A DNA stretch of 64,000 nt, from positions 96,077-160,076 of the forward strand of contig NZ_AUNE01000050.1 in NCBI RefSeq assembly GCF_000447755.1, read 5' to 3'. Below are positions 9,075-16,984 of the stretch, in pieces. The stretch comes from Bacteriovorax sp. BSW11_IV (GTDB taxonomy: Bacteria > Bdellovibrionota > Bacteriovoracia > Bacteriovoracales > Bacteriovoracaceae). Each line of letters begins with the position of its first letter. The first letter of the stretch is position 1. The position numbers were made by a program, and so were the translations under genes. The notes beneath the pieces are model-generated. The model had not been told where the DNA came from, ran no database searches, and saw only the letters and a list, made by a program, of their open reading frames with translations.

Positions 9075-9112
9075 ATTTGCCTTGAGGTAATCTTGAGGCA
9101 AATTCTTTAAAG
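9075..9112 (+). terminator. Hairpin after the lipoprotein protease
   Basis: ATTTGCCT (9075-9082) pairs perfectly with AGGCAAAT (9096-9103) across a 13-base loop. Only a short T-rich stretch follows, so termination would be weak. It separates the protease gene from the sensor operon that follows. Confidence 0.45.
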
Positions 9113-9181
9113 TAATCTTCGGCCCCAAACTCAGCTTCTATGTTAAAATTAAAGAGTATTTAATTCTAATGTAGAGGATTC

Positions 9182-9931
9182 ATGAGAAAACTTCTTCTTC
9201 TATATTCTTTTATTTTTGCGCAATCTATTTTTGCTGAGACGATTGTTTTGCGCTCTGATGAATGGTGCCCTTATAATTGCTCTCCTAAAAGTCGTAATGA
9301 AGGATACATATTGGACGTTGTGAGAGAGAGCTTCGCCAAAGAAGGGATTACTATCGAATATCAAATCTGGCCGTGGGCGAAATCTGTAAAATCGGCCCAA
9401 ATGGGATTTGTTGCAGGAGTTATAGGGGCCCTAAAAGAAGAGGTTCCAGATTTCATTTATCCTGACGAAGAACAGGGGATTTCGCTTTCCTGCTTTTATG
9501 CTTTCAAAGAATCAAAAGTTAAATATAGAAATCTTAAGGATTTGGAGGGACAAACGATTGGCGCTATCAAATATTATTCATATGGGGAGAAAATAGACGG
9601 TTATTTCCGTCATAATAGTACAAAAGTTCAATTAGTTTCCGATACGGATTCAGCCCATATGAATGTGAGAAAACTTCTTAATAAAAATATTGATTTAATC
9701 GTTGAGGATAGAAACGTTATGGATCGACTTCTTAATCGTATGAAGTTGAGCGATGAAGTAGTGAATGTAGGTTGTGAGGGGAAGGGAGAAAAAGTCTACA
9801 TTGCTTTTTCACCAAAGAACCCGAAAAGCGGAAAATACGCAGAGATTGTAGATCGTGCTTTTAAAAATGCTCGAGAAAATGGAAGCTTAGAAAGTATATT
9901 AAAGAAATACGGTTTGAAAGATTGGAAATGA
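9182..9931 (+). CDS. Periplasmic solute-binding protein (SBP_bac_3 family), probable sensor partner
   Basis: A 249-residue periplasmic binding protein of the family-3 amino-acid-binding type (signal MRKLLLLYSFIFAQSIFA; then TIVLRSDEWCPYNC, VVRESFAKEGITIEYQIWPWAKSV, DLEGQTIGAIKYYSYG and a C-terminal ILKKYGLKDWK). There is no permease gene beside it. Instead its TGA stop (9929-9931) lies immediately before the start of a hybrid histidine kinase, so it probably presents a ligand to that kinase or is regulated with it. The ligand is unknown. Confidence 0.8.
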   Translation: MRKLLLLYSFIFAQSIFAETIVLRSDEWCPYNCSPKSRNEGYILDVVRESFAKEGITIEYQIWPWAKSVKSAQMGFVAGVIGALKEEVPDFIYPDEEQGISLSCFYAFKESKVKYRNLKDLEGQTIGAIKYYSYGEKIDGYFRHNSTKVQLVSDTDSAHMNVRKLLNKNIDLIVEDRNVMDRLLNRMKLSDEVVNVGCEGKGEKVYIAFSPKNPKSGKYAEIVDRAFKNARENGSLESILKKYGLKDWK

Positions 9932-9932
9932 T

Positions 9933-12017
9933 TTGGAAAAGAAATTTCTCATAATGAAATTTGCTCTCGCTAATCTAATTGTGTTGCTTATTGGTGTGAC
10001 GGGTTATTTCTTTGTTCGTGAACGCCTTGTTGGTGACTTGTATAAAAGACAAAGAGTTGAATTAAATCAATTGGCCCAGATTGTTCGTTCAACCTTCTTC
10101 TACAATCATGCCTATTCCTTAGCAAAAAATATTGCAAGACTTGATGAAGATTTAAAGCTCTCTTTGAAAAAGAATCAAATGCATCCTAAGCTTGCAAATA
10201 AGTTACAACTTCTAAGAGAAGATATTGGTGCCTCTATTGTATATGTCATTAATAGGGGTGGTAAAACGATCGCTAGTACTCGCTATGATGAAGATAAAAG
10301 TCTCATTGGTGAAAACTATGGTTTTCGCCCCTATTTTATAGAGGCCATGAAGGGGAGACCCTATGTATATGCCGCTCTTGGTGTTACCACTAAACTAAGG
10401 GGGATTTATTATTCTGCCCCTGTATACTCTGATAAAAATGAAATTTTAGGTGTTTTTGTCATAAAGATGAATGCCGAGAGTTTTGATTTTATTTTGAATA
10501 GTTCAACAGATATTTATAGTCTGGTGACAGAAGCAGGAGTTGTTTTTTCATCAAGCCGTAAAGATTGGCTGTTTTACAATATGCCTCACTTTAAAGACCC
10601 CAATTTAAAAATTGATATTTATCAATTCGGAAACAGATCTGAAGATACTATTTCAGATTTAAGATATTCAGATGGCGATAAAATTGCGAAATATAAAAAC
10701 AAAGATTACATATCAGATTATGTGAAAATTAATATTTATGGTGAAGTTTGGACTTTACTAAGCTTGAGTGAATATGACTCTCGCATGCACTTTTTTGTGT
10801 TTTCAATCTATGGTCTTTCTTGTGTTATTGTTTTCTTCCTCGCTAATGCTCTTGTTTATTCGTTTGAAAGATTGAGAGAATCTTTAAAAGATGCGAAACA
10901 GGCCAACGAAGCAAAGAGTATATTTCTTGCCAACACATCCCATGAAGTGAGAACACCAATTGCCGGTATTATTGGTTTAATAGGTATTTTAGAAGAAGAA
11001 GAAAATCTCTCTGAAAATGTCTTAGATAAATTGCGTCTGATAAATGGTTTGTCGAATAATTTATCTCAAATTATAAATGACATTCTTGATTATTCAAAAA
11101 TAGAGGCCGGGAAATTAGATATTGATTATATCGATTTTAATTTAAGAGATGTTATCGATACTCAGCTCACACCATTTTTATTCATTGCAGGTAAAAAGAA
11201 TATTCAAACAGAACTATACTATTCGGAACATTTACCTGGTTTAGTGAATAGTGACCCTCATCGAATCGGACAAATCTTAACGAATGTCTTGAGTAATGCT
11301 GTGAAGTTCACTAATGTTGGTAAGGTTGAGCTTGCTGTTGATACCATTGAAATAGAGAATGTGAAATATATTGAATTCATTTGTCGTGACTCCGGAATTG
11401 GAGTTTCTAAGAAAGAAATTCAAAAACTATTCCAATCTTTTAGTCAGGCCGATTCCTCAACTTCACGCCGCTTTGGTGGGACAGGTTTGGGACTGGTTAT
11501 TACAAAAGAGCTCATACGCCTATTGAATGGACATTATAAATTTGAAAGTGAAGAAGGTGTTGGTACGACATTCACGATTAGAATTCCTTTGCTCGCTCCT
11601 CAAGGTATGGTCCGTATTGTAGAAGAGCAGCGAATACAATTTGATCCTAGTAAATATAGTGTTCTCATCGCAGAGGATAATCCAATTAATATGACTGTCG
11701 CTAAAAAGCTTTTAGAAAAGATGGGCTTTACTCTCATCGAAATGGCCAATAATGGTGCAGAGGCCTATGATAAATTCTTACGCGGAGATTTTGATATCAT
11801 TTTTATGGATTGTCAGATGCCTGTTATGAGTGGTTACACGGCCACGCAAAAAATTAGAGAACATGAGAAAGGAAAAAAAGCAATTATTATTGCTCTAACT
11901 GCAAATGCTATGGTTGGTGAGAGAGAAAAATGTGTTGCTTTTGGTATGAATGATTATGTGAGTAAGCCTATTAATCGCAATAAGCTCACGGCCTTATTGA
12001 ATGAATTCTTTTCTTAA
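9933..12017 (+). CDS. Hybrid sensor histidine kinase with receiver domain
   Basis: A 694-residue inner-membrane kinase. A transmembrane helix (~10-28) is followed by a ~260-residue periplasmic sensor that reads as a double-Cache domain (GKTIAS, then GENYGFRPYFIEAMKGRPYVYAA, then GIYYSAPVY), a second membrane helix (~288-312), HisKA with H337 (NTSHEVRTP), HATPase with N-box (NVLSNAVKFT) and G-boxes (DSGIGV, GGTGLGL), and a receiver (~572-690; LIAEDN, FMDCQMP, SKP). The frame starts with TTG, two bases after the binding-protein stop; an ATG at 9954 is an alternative. No DNA-binding output exists in it, so the phosphoryl group must go to a separate HPt or regulator. Confidence 0.92.
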   Translation: MEKKFLIMKFALANLIVLLIGVTGYFFVRERLVGDLYKRQRVELNQLAQIVRSTFFYNHAYSLAKNIARLDEDLKLSLKKNQMHPKLANKLQLLREDIGASIVYVINRGGKTIASTRYDEDKSLIGENYGFRPYFIEAMKGRPYVYAALGVTTKLRGIYYSAPVYSDKNEILGVFVIKMNAESFDFILNSSTDIYSLVTEAGVVFSSSRKDWLFYNMPHFKDPNLKIDIYQFGNRSEDTISDLRYSDGDKIAKYKNKDYISDYVKINIYGEVWTLLSLSEYDSRMHFFVFSIYGLSCVIVFFLANALVYSFERLRESLKDAKQANEAKSIFLANTSHEVRTPIAGIIGLIGILEEEENLSENVLDKLRLINGLSNNLSQIINDILDYSKIEAGKLDIDYIDFNLRDVIDTQLTPFLFIAGKKNIQTELYYSEHLPGLVNSDPHRIGQILTNVLSNAVKFTNVGKVELAVDTIEIENVKYIEFICRDSGIGVSKKEIQKLFQSFSQADSSTSRRFGGTGLGLVITKELIRLLNGHYKFESEEGVGTTFTIRIPLLAPQGMVRIVEEQRIQFDPSKYSVLIAEDNPINMTVAKKLLEKMGFTLIEMANNGAEAYDKFLRGDFDIIFMDCQMPVMSGYTATQKIREHEKGKKAIIIALTANAMVGEREKCVAFGMNDYVSKPINRNKLTALLNEFFS

Positions 12018-12698
12018 TCAGAAGCCTAGATCAATGGCCAATGAAAAATCAATAAGTCCATCAATGGTCATTTCAGATTTTGGAACTTTATCAATAATTA
12101 ATTCAACGGAAATTATAAAATCTCTATATTGAGAGAGGATTTCTTTCCAATTACTTTTTACGACTTCCATTCGTATGCACTTACCATTGCAGTTATCAGT
12201 GCTCGTTTCTCTATCAAATTCGAGAATACGTACTTTCATTTCTCCTTCAATGTCATCAAATACTGTAAGATGAATTTTCATTTTTTTAATAAAATCAATA
12301 TTCTTCTTTTTTTCTTTTACATCATTGATCTTCAAGACGACATTATCGAGATTAATGAATTTGATGATATCAAAATCTACATCATCTAGTTCTGGAAATG
12401 AAAAGTGGGTCGGTTCAATATCTACAACAGTTCCTTTGGCCTTAATCGTGATATCAGCAAAGACCTCTGTAAACTTTCTCAAAATTCCACCAATCAGTGG
12501 GACTCTTCTTATTGTTCCGCCAATTCTATCCACGCCCATATTTACAATTGGGTAGCTCATCTTAATTGGAGCATCATTTCTTTGTTCGACGATTGTCTGT
12601 GCTGGTGCAATTGGTGTGATACTCTCTTTCTGACAAGAAAGAGATAAAGTCAGACCTATAAGGAGCAAAAAATTTGTTACTTTTGAGTATTTTGTCAT
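12018..12698 (-). CDS. Lipoprotein of unknown function
   Basis: A 226-residue protein with a lipoprotein signal, the lipobox being LSLSC (MTKYSKVTNFLLLIGLTLSLSC). The mature part is mostly short beta-like segments with many Asp, Ile and Val residues (FDIIKFINLDNVVLKINDV, IHLTVFDDIEGEMKVRI, FIISVELIIDKV), similar in feel to immunoglobulin-like or LEA-type domains. I do not recognise a family. It ends directly against the kinase gene (tail to tail, no gap) and its promoter region is shared with the divergent barrel protein gene, where a perfect palindrome lies. Confidence 0.6.
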   Translation of the reverse strand: MTKYSKVTNFLLLIGLTLSLSCQKESITPIAPAQTIVEQRNDAPIKMSYPIVNMGVDRIGGTIRRVPLIGGILRKFTEVFADITIKAKGTVVDIEPTHFSFPELDDVDFDIIKFINLDNVVLKINDVKEKKKNIDFIKKMKIHLTVFDDIEGEMKVRILEFDRETSTDNCNGKCIRMEVVKSNWKEILSQYRDFIISVELIIDKVPKSEMTIDGLIDFSLAIDLGF

Positions 12699-12746
12699 GG
12701 TGCGTAAATATCATCGCTTTAGATCCTGAAAAAGGGGGATTGAAAG

Positions 12747-12762
12747 AATTACAATTGTAATT
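12747..12762. promoter_or_regulatory. Perfect 16-bp palindrome between divergent genes
   Basis: AATTACAATTGTAATT reads the same on both strands. It lies 49 bases before the lipoprotein start (minus strand) and 74 bases before the barrel-protein start (plus strand), a place suited to an operator for a dimeric repressor acting on both genes. The binding protein is unknown; MarR- or TetR-type regulators use sites of this size. Confidence 0.4.
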
Positions 12763-12835
12763 TCAGCTACATAACGAACAATGTAATTTTTATTTACGAC
12801 GATGCTGCGATGCGTTTTTGTGGTAAAAATAGGCC

Positions 12836-14062
12836 ATGAAAATGAGATTTCTTATCTTAAATCTATTCATTATGAATGTGAGCTATGGCGCTTATTACGA
12901 CACTTTACCTAAGGGTGTTCGCCTTGCTGCTTTTAGATATGTTAAAACTGGCGAAGTGAATTCGTCCTATGGAAGTAATCGCCAAGAGTCTTCATATTTT
13001 CTAAAACAAAATTTTGATGCCAAAACATTACACAGCTTAAATAGTGCGACTGAAGTTTACTTTGATGAATTAAAGCGCATTAGTGAGAAGGCCTATAATG
13101 ATTTTACCTTCGGAGAATATGAAGGATCAGGTTCGGCAAATGTTCAAGTTAATGGATATGGATTAGGCTATGGACTAACGAATAGAGTTACCTTGTATGC
13201 TTCTGTTCCTTATTACAAGGCCGATGTAAAATTTAATCTCATTAGAAACAAAGGGAATAATCATTCATCTGTGGCCAAAGAAATTTATGAAAGTGAAGCT
13301 TCAGAAGTTTCAAATCTACTTTCCCAATTAACAAAAGAATTACCAGACGCTAAGGAGAGTTTACTTCAATCAATAGCAGTTAATTACTATGGTTATAAAC
13401 CAATTGGTGATTGGAAGGGTGAAGGATTTGGAGATGCCGAAGTTGGAATGATTTATCGACTTACAAATTGGCAAACTGCAGGTCTAGCTGCAACATTAGG
13501 GGCCATTTTACCAACTGGGCGTATTGATGATCCTGATATTTTACAAGATATAGCATTTGGAGATGGGCAAACTGACCTGTTCTTTGAGTTTGGTGGTGGT
13601 GTTAAAATCTTCAACGAAAAGGCCGATCTATCTCTAAGCGGTAGATACACTCATCAATTTGAAAGTACAAAAGAGCTGCGAATCCCTGAGGACGATGAAT
13701 ATCCGCTATCTGATAAAAAAGGTATTTTTAAAGAAAAACTTGGAAACAAAATAGATATCACAGGACATTTTGCTATAGAGCTTTTTAGTTGGTTGAGTCC
13801 ATATTCAAGTTACACTTACTCTCAAAAAGAAAAATCGAAATATACTTCTCAATACGAACTTGCCAATGAATATCTTGCCAAAAACTCGGATACAGAAACT
13901 CATACTTTGAAATTTGGATTAAATATATCTACTGTAAAATTGTACCAAACTGGAAAATTCATGGCACCAGTCATGCTTGATTTAAGTATGCAAAGTGTTG
14001 TCGAAGGACAAAACACTCCAAAGTATGATAGAGTTGATTTAGAATTAAGACTGTTTTTCTAA
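12836..14062 (+). CDS. Outer-membrane barrel protein (phenol-degradation MetA-like)
   Basis: A 408-residue exported protein (signal MKMRFLILNLFIMNVSYG) with long beta-rich stretches typical of a barrel: GYGLGYGLTNRVTLYASVPYYKADVKF, FGDAEVGMIYRLTNWQTAGLAATLGAILPTG, DLFFEFGGGVKIFNEKADLSLSGRYTHQF, and a final strand DRVDLELRLFF ending in phenylalanine. The pattern fits the putative MetA-pathway of phenol degradation / transporter family. A second ATG lies two codons in (12842). The substrate is unknown. Confidence 0.7.
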   Translation: MKMRFLILNLFIMNVSYGAYYDTLPKGVRLAAFRYVKTGEVNSSYGSNRQESSYFLKQNFDAKTLHSLNSATEVYFDELKRISEKAYNDFTFGEYEGSGSANVQVNGYGLGYGLTNRVTLYASVPYYKADVKFNLIRNKGNNHSSVAKEIYESEASEVSNLLSQLTKELPDAKESLLQSIAVNYYGYKPIGDWKGEGFGDAEVGMIYRLTNWQTAGLAATLGAILPTGRIDDPDILQDIAFGDGQTDLFFEFGGGVKIFNEKADLSLSGRYTHQFESTKELRIPEDDEYPLSDKKGIFKEKLGNKIDITGHFAIELFSWLSPYSSYTYSQKEKSKYTSQYELANEYLAKNSDTETHTLKFGLNISTVKLYQTGKFMAPVMLDLSMQSVVEGQNTPKYDRVDLELRLFF

Positions 14063-14091
14063 TTCAATCAATAAGAATACTTGGAGGATAT

Positions 14092-14511
14092 ATGGAATTT
14101 CTGCATACAATGGTTCGTGTTAAAGATCTCGATGCATCAATGAACTTTTTTGAAAAAGGACTTGGACTAAAAGAGCTAAGAAGAAAAGAATATGAGGCCG
14201 GTCGCTTTACTCTTGTTTATCTTGGTGATGGAATCACTTCTCACGAGGTTGAATTAACATATAATTGGGATCAAAAAGAAGCCTATTCTGGCGGTCGAAA
14301 CTTTGGTCATATGGCCTTTCGTGTTGATGATATCTATGCAACTTGTGCTCATTTACAAAGTATGGGAGTGACAATCCTTAGACCTCCTAGAGATGGATAT
14401 ATGGCCTTTGTTCGCTCACCTGATCAAATCTCAATTGAGCTCTTACAAAAAGGTGAACCACTGGCACCAGCTAGTCCATGGGCCGAGATGCAGAACACTG
14501 GAGAATGGTAA
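14092..14511 (+). CDS. gloA: Lactoylglutathione lyase (glyoxalase I)
   Basis: Glyoxalase I turns the methylglyoxal-glutathione adduct into S-lactoylglutathione. The 139-residue protein has the normal length and the four metal ligands of the two beta-alpha-beta-beta-beta modules: H5 (FLHTMVRV), E54 (EVELTYN), H73 (GHMAFRVDD) and E116 (ISIELLQ). A TTGGAGGA site precedes the ATG. It is cytoplasmic and probably ends its own transcript at the hairpin 14592-14635. Confidence 0.93.
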   Translation: MEFLHTMVRVKDLDASMNFFEKGLGLKELRRKEYEAGRFTLVYLGDGITSHEVELTYNWDQKEAYSGGRNFGHMAFRVDDIYATCAHLQSMGVTILRPPRDGYMAFVRSPDQISIELLQKGEPLAPASPWAEMQNTGEW

Positions 14512-14591
14512 TTTCCCATTGAATTCAGCATGTTGTGCGTTCTGTCACTTTCTGACAACACAGTAAAAAAATTTCATAGAGAACCTTAAAT

Positions 14592-14635
14592 CCTCGCTTT
14601 TATGATAAAAATGCCAGTCATAAGCGAGGTTTTTT
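14592..14635 (+). terminator. Terminator-like hairpin overlapping the ribosome site of the next gene
   Basis: CCTCGCTT (14592-14599), with ATGA after a two-base bulge, pairs with TCATAAGCGAGG (14618-14629), giving a 12-bp stem. Six T residues follow, and then immediately the GTG start at 14636. It looks like an intrinsic terminator for gloA, but its 3' arm also carries the only ribosome binding site (GCGAGG) for the DUF4105 gene. It may work as an attenuator or a ribosome-site-hiding switch. Confidence 0.65.
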
Positions 14636-16507
14636 GTGTCAAAATTATTTATCTTATTGACCATTCTATTTGGACAACAAGCGTTTGCAGACGTTGTGAT
14701 TTCAAATGCTAATTCAACACAAAAAAAACTTATTGAATATTCTCTTTCTTATCTTCCTGCAAAAATAGCTAATTCGATAAAGTCTTCTGCTATTAAATTC
14801 CAAGTAAAATCACTTAACAAAAATGCACTGAACACTCCTTGTGATCAACTTCCTTATATCTATGGAGAATATCAAAATGGTGTGGTGTCTCTAGACAAGG
14901 CCTTACTTGAAAGAGCATTGGTTAGTGAATTGGATCGTGAGGATTACTCTTGTAAGCATAAAAGTTATAAAAAACTATTTGTGAGTACTGTTATTCACGA
15001 GGCCTTTCATGCTTATGATTTAACAAAGAATAAAAAAGACAGAGTTGAAAACGATGAGCTATTTAAAAGTTTAGGGTTTTTCGATTTAGACAGAAAGAAA
15101 AAAAACTTTAATTCTTTTCCAATGAGATCACCAAATAAATATGAGTACACAAATACACGTGAATTTGTGGCCGTTAATTTTGAATATTTCATTTTAGATT
15201 CTCAATTTAAATGTCGTCGACCAAATTTGTATAAGGCATTTGAATCACTACTTAGCGTTACGCCTTATCCTGAACAAAAGTGTTTAGAACAAAATAGAAT
15301 GATTTCACTTTCAGACACCCAGATTAATAAAATTGTGAATATGGACATGGAACGTGTTCGTGAAATTCATTACCTTTTTGCATCTAAAGGTCAAGCGATC
15401 ATGAGTCGATTTGGGCACTCAATGTTTAAGTTTGTTCTTTGTGATAAGCAGTTAAGTTTAAAAGATTGCAGAATTCGTGGTGAAAATGTTGTTATTGGAT
15501 TTCTTGCTCAAAATGGGGATGAAAACCTCAATATGCTCAAAGGTATATTTGGTAAATATAACGCTGATATTGTTGTTTCAGATATTGATTCAATGAAAAG
15601 ACAATACAATCGCGCTGAATTTAGAGACCTGGAAAGTTATCCATTAAAACTTACTCCAAATCAAAAAGAGAGATTCGTAAACCATTTCTTAAATCTTTAT
15701 TGGGAATATTCTGGAAGATATTATTTTTTCACTAATAATTGTGCCGATGAGGCCTTTAGATTACTGCAAGTCGCGTATGATGAAAGTTATATCTATGATA
15801 AAGAAGTCGCAACACCAATTGGAATTAAGAAATTTTTAAAAAAGAAAGGTCTAATTGATGAAAGTATCTTAGCTGATAGAAAGAGTGCTGTTTCTCAAGG
15901 GCTATTATATGAGAGCTTTTTTGATAAATTGGACGAGGGCTTTCAATTCGTTTACAAGCAGTACCCGAGATATTTTAAGGCCAAGAAAATGGTACGCAAT
16001 CATAGCGGCGATAGACACGATGAAGAGCGTGAAGTTACATATCGTGTAAAGGATATTGAAAAGTACTCAGATCTAGACGTATTTAAGCGTCGTGAGATCA
16101 TTCAGAAAGTATTAGAGGCCAAACCAACTCGCAAAACAGTTCTTGGTCTATATGTGGCCGAAACACATGCTCATTTTGTTACGTCGAATAAGATTTTAAA
16201 CTTTGTTCAAGAAAATGTGTCGATTGATAAATTATCTGGAGATTCATTGAATATCTTCAAGAGAATTGTTGAATTAAAAAATATGATCGTTTTTGGGCAA
16301 AATATTGAAGGGACGGGATATGGAATCCCTCAAGGAAATGAGGTCGAAAGTGTTATTACTGATGAAATGGTAAAAGCACAAGAAGAGTTGAATGATCTCA
16401 CAAGTATTTTAAGAGAAATTTTCACTGAACTTTTTGATTATGAATATAAATTGATTGAAGAATCAGAATTCAACAAGAATTTGATAAAAAACTACTTGCG
16501 CTCTTAG
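14636..16507 (+). CDS. Secreted DUF4105 protein with zincin-like N-terminal domain
   Basis: A 623-residue exported protein. GTG is the only possible start: a TAA lies five codons upstream and the signal peptide (MSKLFILLTILFGQQAFA) begins at once. Residues ~20-240 contain VSTVIH121EAFH125AYD, an HExxH zinc-protease motif, followed by NTRE176FVAVNFEYF, a possible third ligand. Residues ~245-420 match DUF4105 (LFASKGQAIMSRFGHSMFKFVLC and YYFFTNNCADEAFRLL, with conserved His, Asn and Cys). The C-terminal ~180 residues are helical. DUF4105 is thought to be a periplasmic/membrane-linked domain of unknown chemistry. A metallopeptidase role is inferred. Confidence 0.8.
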   Translation: MSKLFILLTILFGQQAFADVVISNANSTQKKLIEYSLSYLPAKIANSIKSSAIKFQVKSLNKNALNTPCDQLPYIYGEYQNGVVSLDKALLERALVSELDREDYSCKHKSYKKLFVSTVIHEAFHAYDLTKNKKDRVENDELFKSLGFFDLDRKKKNFNSFPMRSPNKYEYTNTREFVAVNFEYFILDSQFKCRRPNLYKAFESLLSVTPYPEQKCLEQNRMISLSDTQINKIVNMDMERVREIHYLFASKGQAIMSRFGHSMFKFVLCDKQLSLKDCRIRGENVVIGFLAQNGDENLNMLKGIFGKYNADIVVSDIDSMKRQYNRAEFRDLESYPLKLTPNQKERFVNHFLNLYWEYSGRYYFFTNNCADEAFRLLQVAYDESYIYDKEVATPIGIKKFLKKKGLIDESILADRKSAVSQGLLYESFFDKLDEGFQFVYKQYPRYFKAKKMVRNHSGDRHDEEREVTYRVKDIEKYSDLDVFKRREIIQKVLEAKPTRKTVLGLYVAETHAHFVTSNKILNFVQENVSIDKLSGDSLNIFKRIVELKNMIVFGQNIEGTGYGIPQGNEVESVITDEMVKAQEELNDLTSILREIFTELFDYEYKLIEESEFNKNLIKNYLRS

Positions 16508-16528
16508 GGCGTATTAATGGAGGGAAAA

Positions 16529-16936
16529 ATGAAAAAATTAGTTGCAGGTTTACTCGTAGGACTTATGACAACAAGTGCTTTTGCTCACGTAGAGAGAAGC
16601 TGTAGAACAAGAACAAATCGTTACGGTGAAAGAGTGACTGTTTGTAGAGATACACCTCATACTCACTCTGGTTCAGACTATGGAGATGGATTCTTTGACG
16701 GTCTAGTTGCTTCAACAATGATGCTTCTTACTTCAGACATTCTAACAAATGGTAGAAACCAAGATATGATCGAAAGTGAAATCACTTTTGCTCTTATGGC
16801 GGAATCAGAGGGGATGGATATTGAACTATCTCCAGAGCTTCAAAGACTTGCTTCTGATCTTAGAGCTGCAAATCCAGAAAGTGCCGCTTCTGATTTAGAT
16901 CTTCTTGAAGCCGTTCTTCTTTTTGACGCTGAATAA
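16529..16936 (+). CDS. Small secreted acidic protein
   Basis: A 135-residue exported protein. The frame is open from 16517, but GGAGG at 16518-16522 is placed correctly for the ATG at 16529, which starts the signal peptide MKKLVAGLLVGLMTTSAFA. The mature part has a short basic, Cys-containing region (HVERSCRTRTNRYGERVTVCRDTPHTH) followed by an acidic helical half (ALMAESEGMDIELSPELQRLASDLR). I do not recognise it. It follows the DUF4105 gene by 21 bases, so the two are likely co-transcribed; a strong terminator follows. Confidence 0.65.
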   Translation: MKKLVAGLLVGLMTTSAFAHVERSCRTRTNRYGERVTVCRDTPHTHSGSDYGDGFFDGLVASTMMLLTSDILTNGRNQDMIESEITFALMAESEGMDIELSPELQRLASDLRAANPESAASDLDLLEAVLLFDAE

Positions 16937-16945
16937 TTAATTCGG

Positions 16946-16976
16946 TGAGGGTCTTTAGAGACCCTCATTTTTTTTT
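16946..16976 (+). terminator. Intrinsic terminator
   Basis: TGAGGGTCT (16946-16954) pairs perfectly with AGACCCTCA (16959-16967) across the loop TTAG, followed by nine T residues. It ends the DUF4105/small-secreted-protein unit and lies only 9 bases before the subtilase-like start. Confidence 0.9.
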
Positions 16977-16984
16977 GAGGTTTT

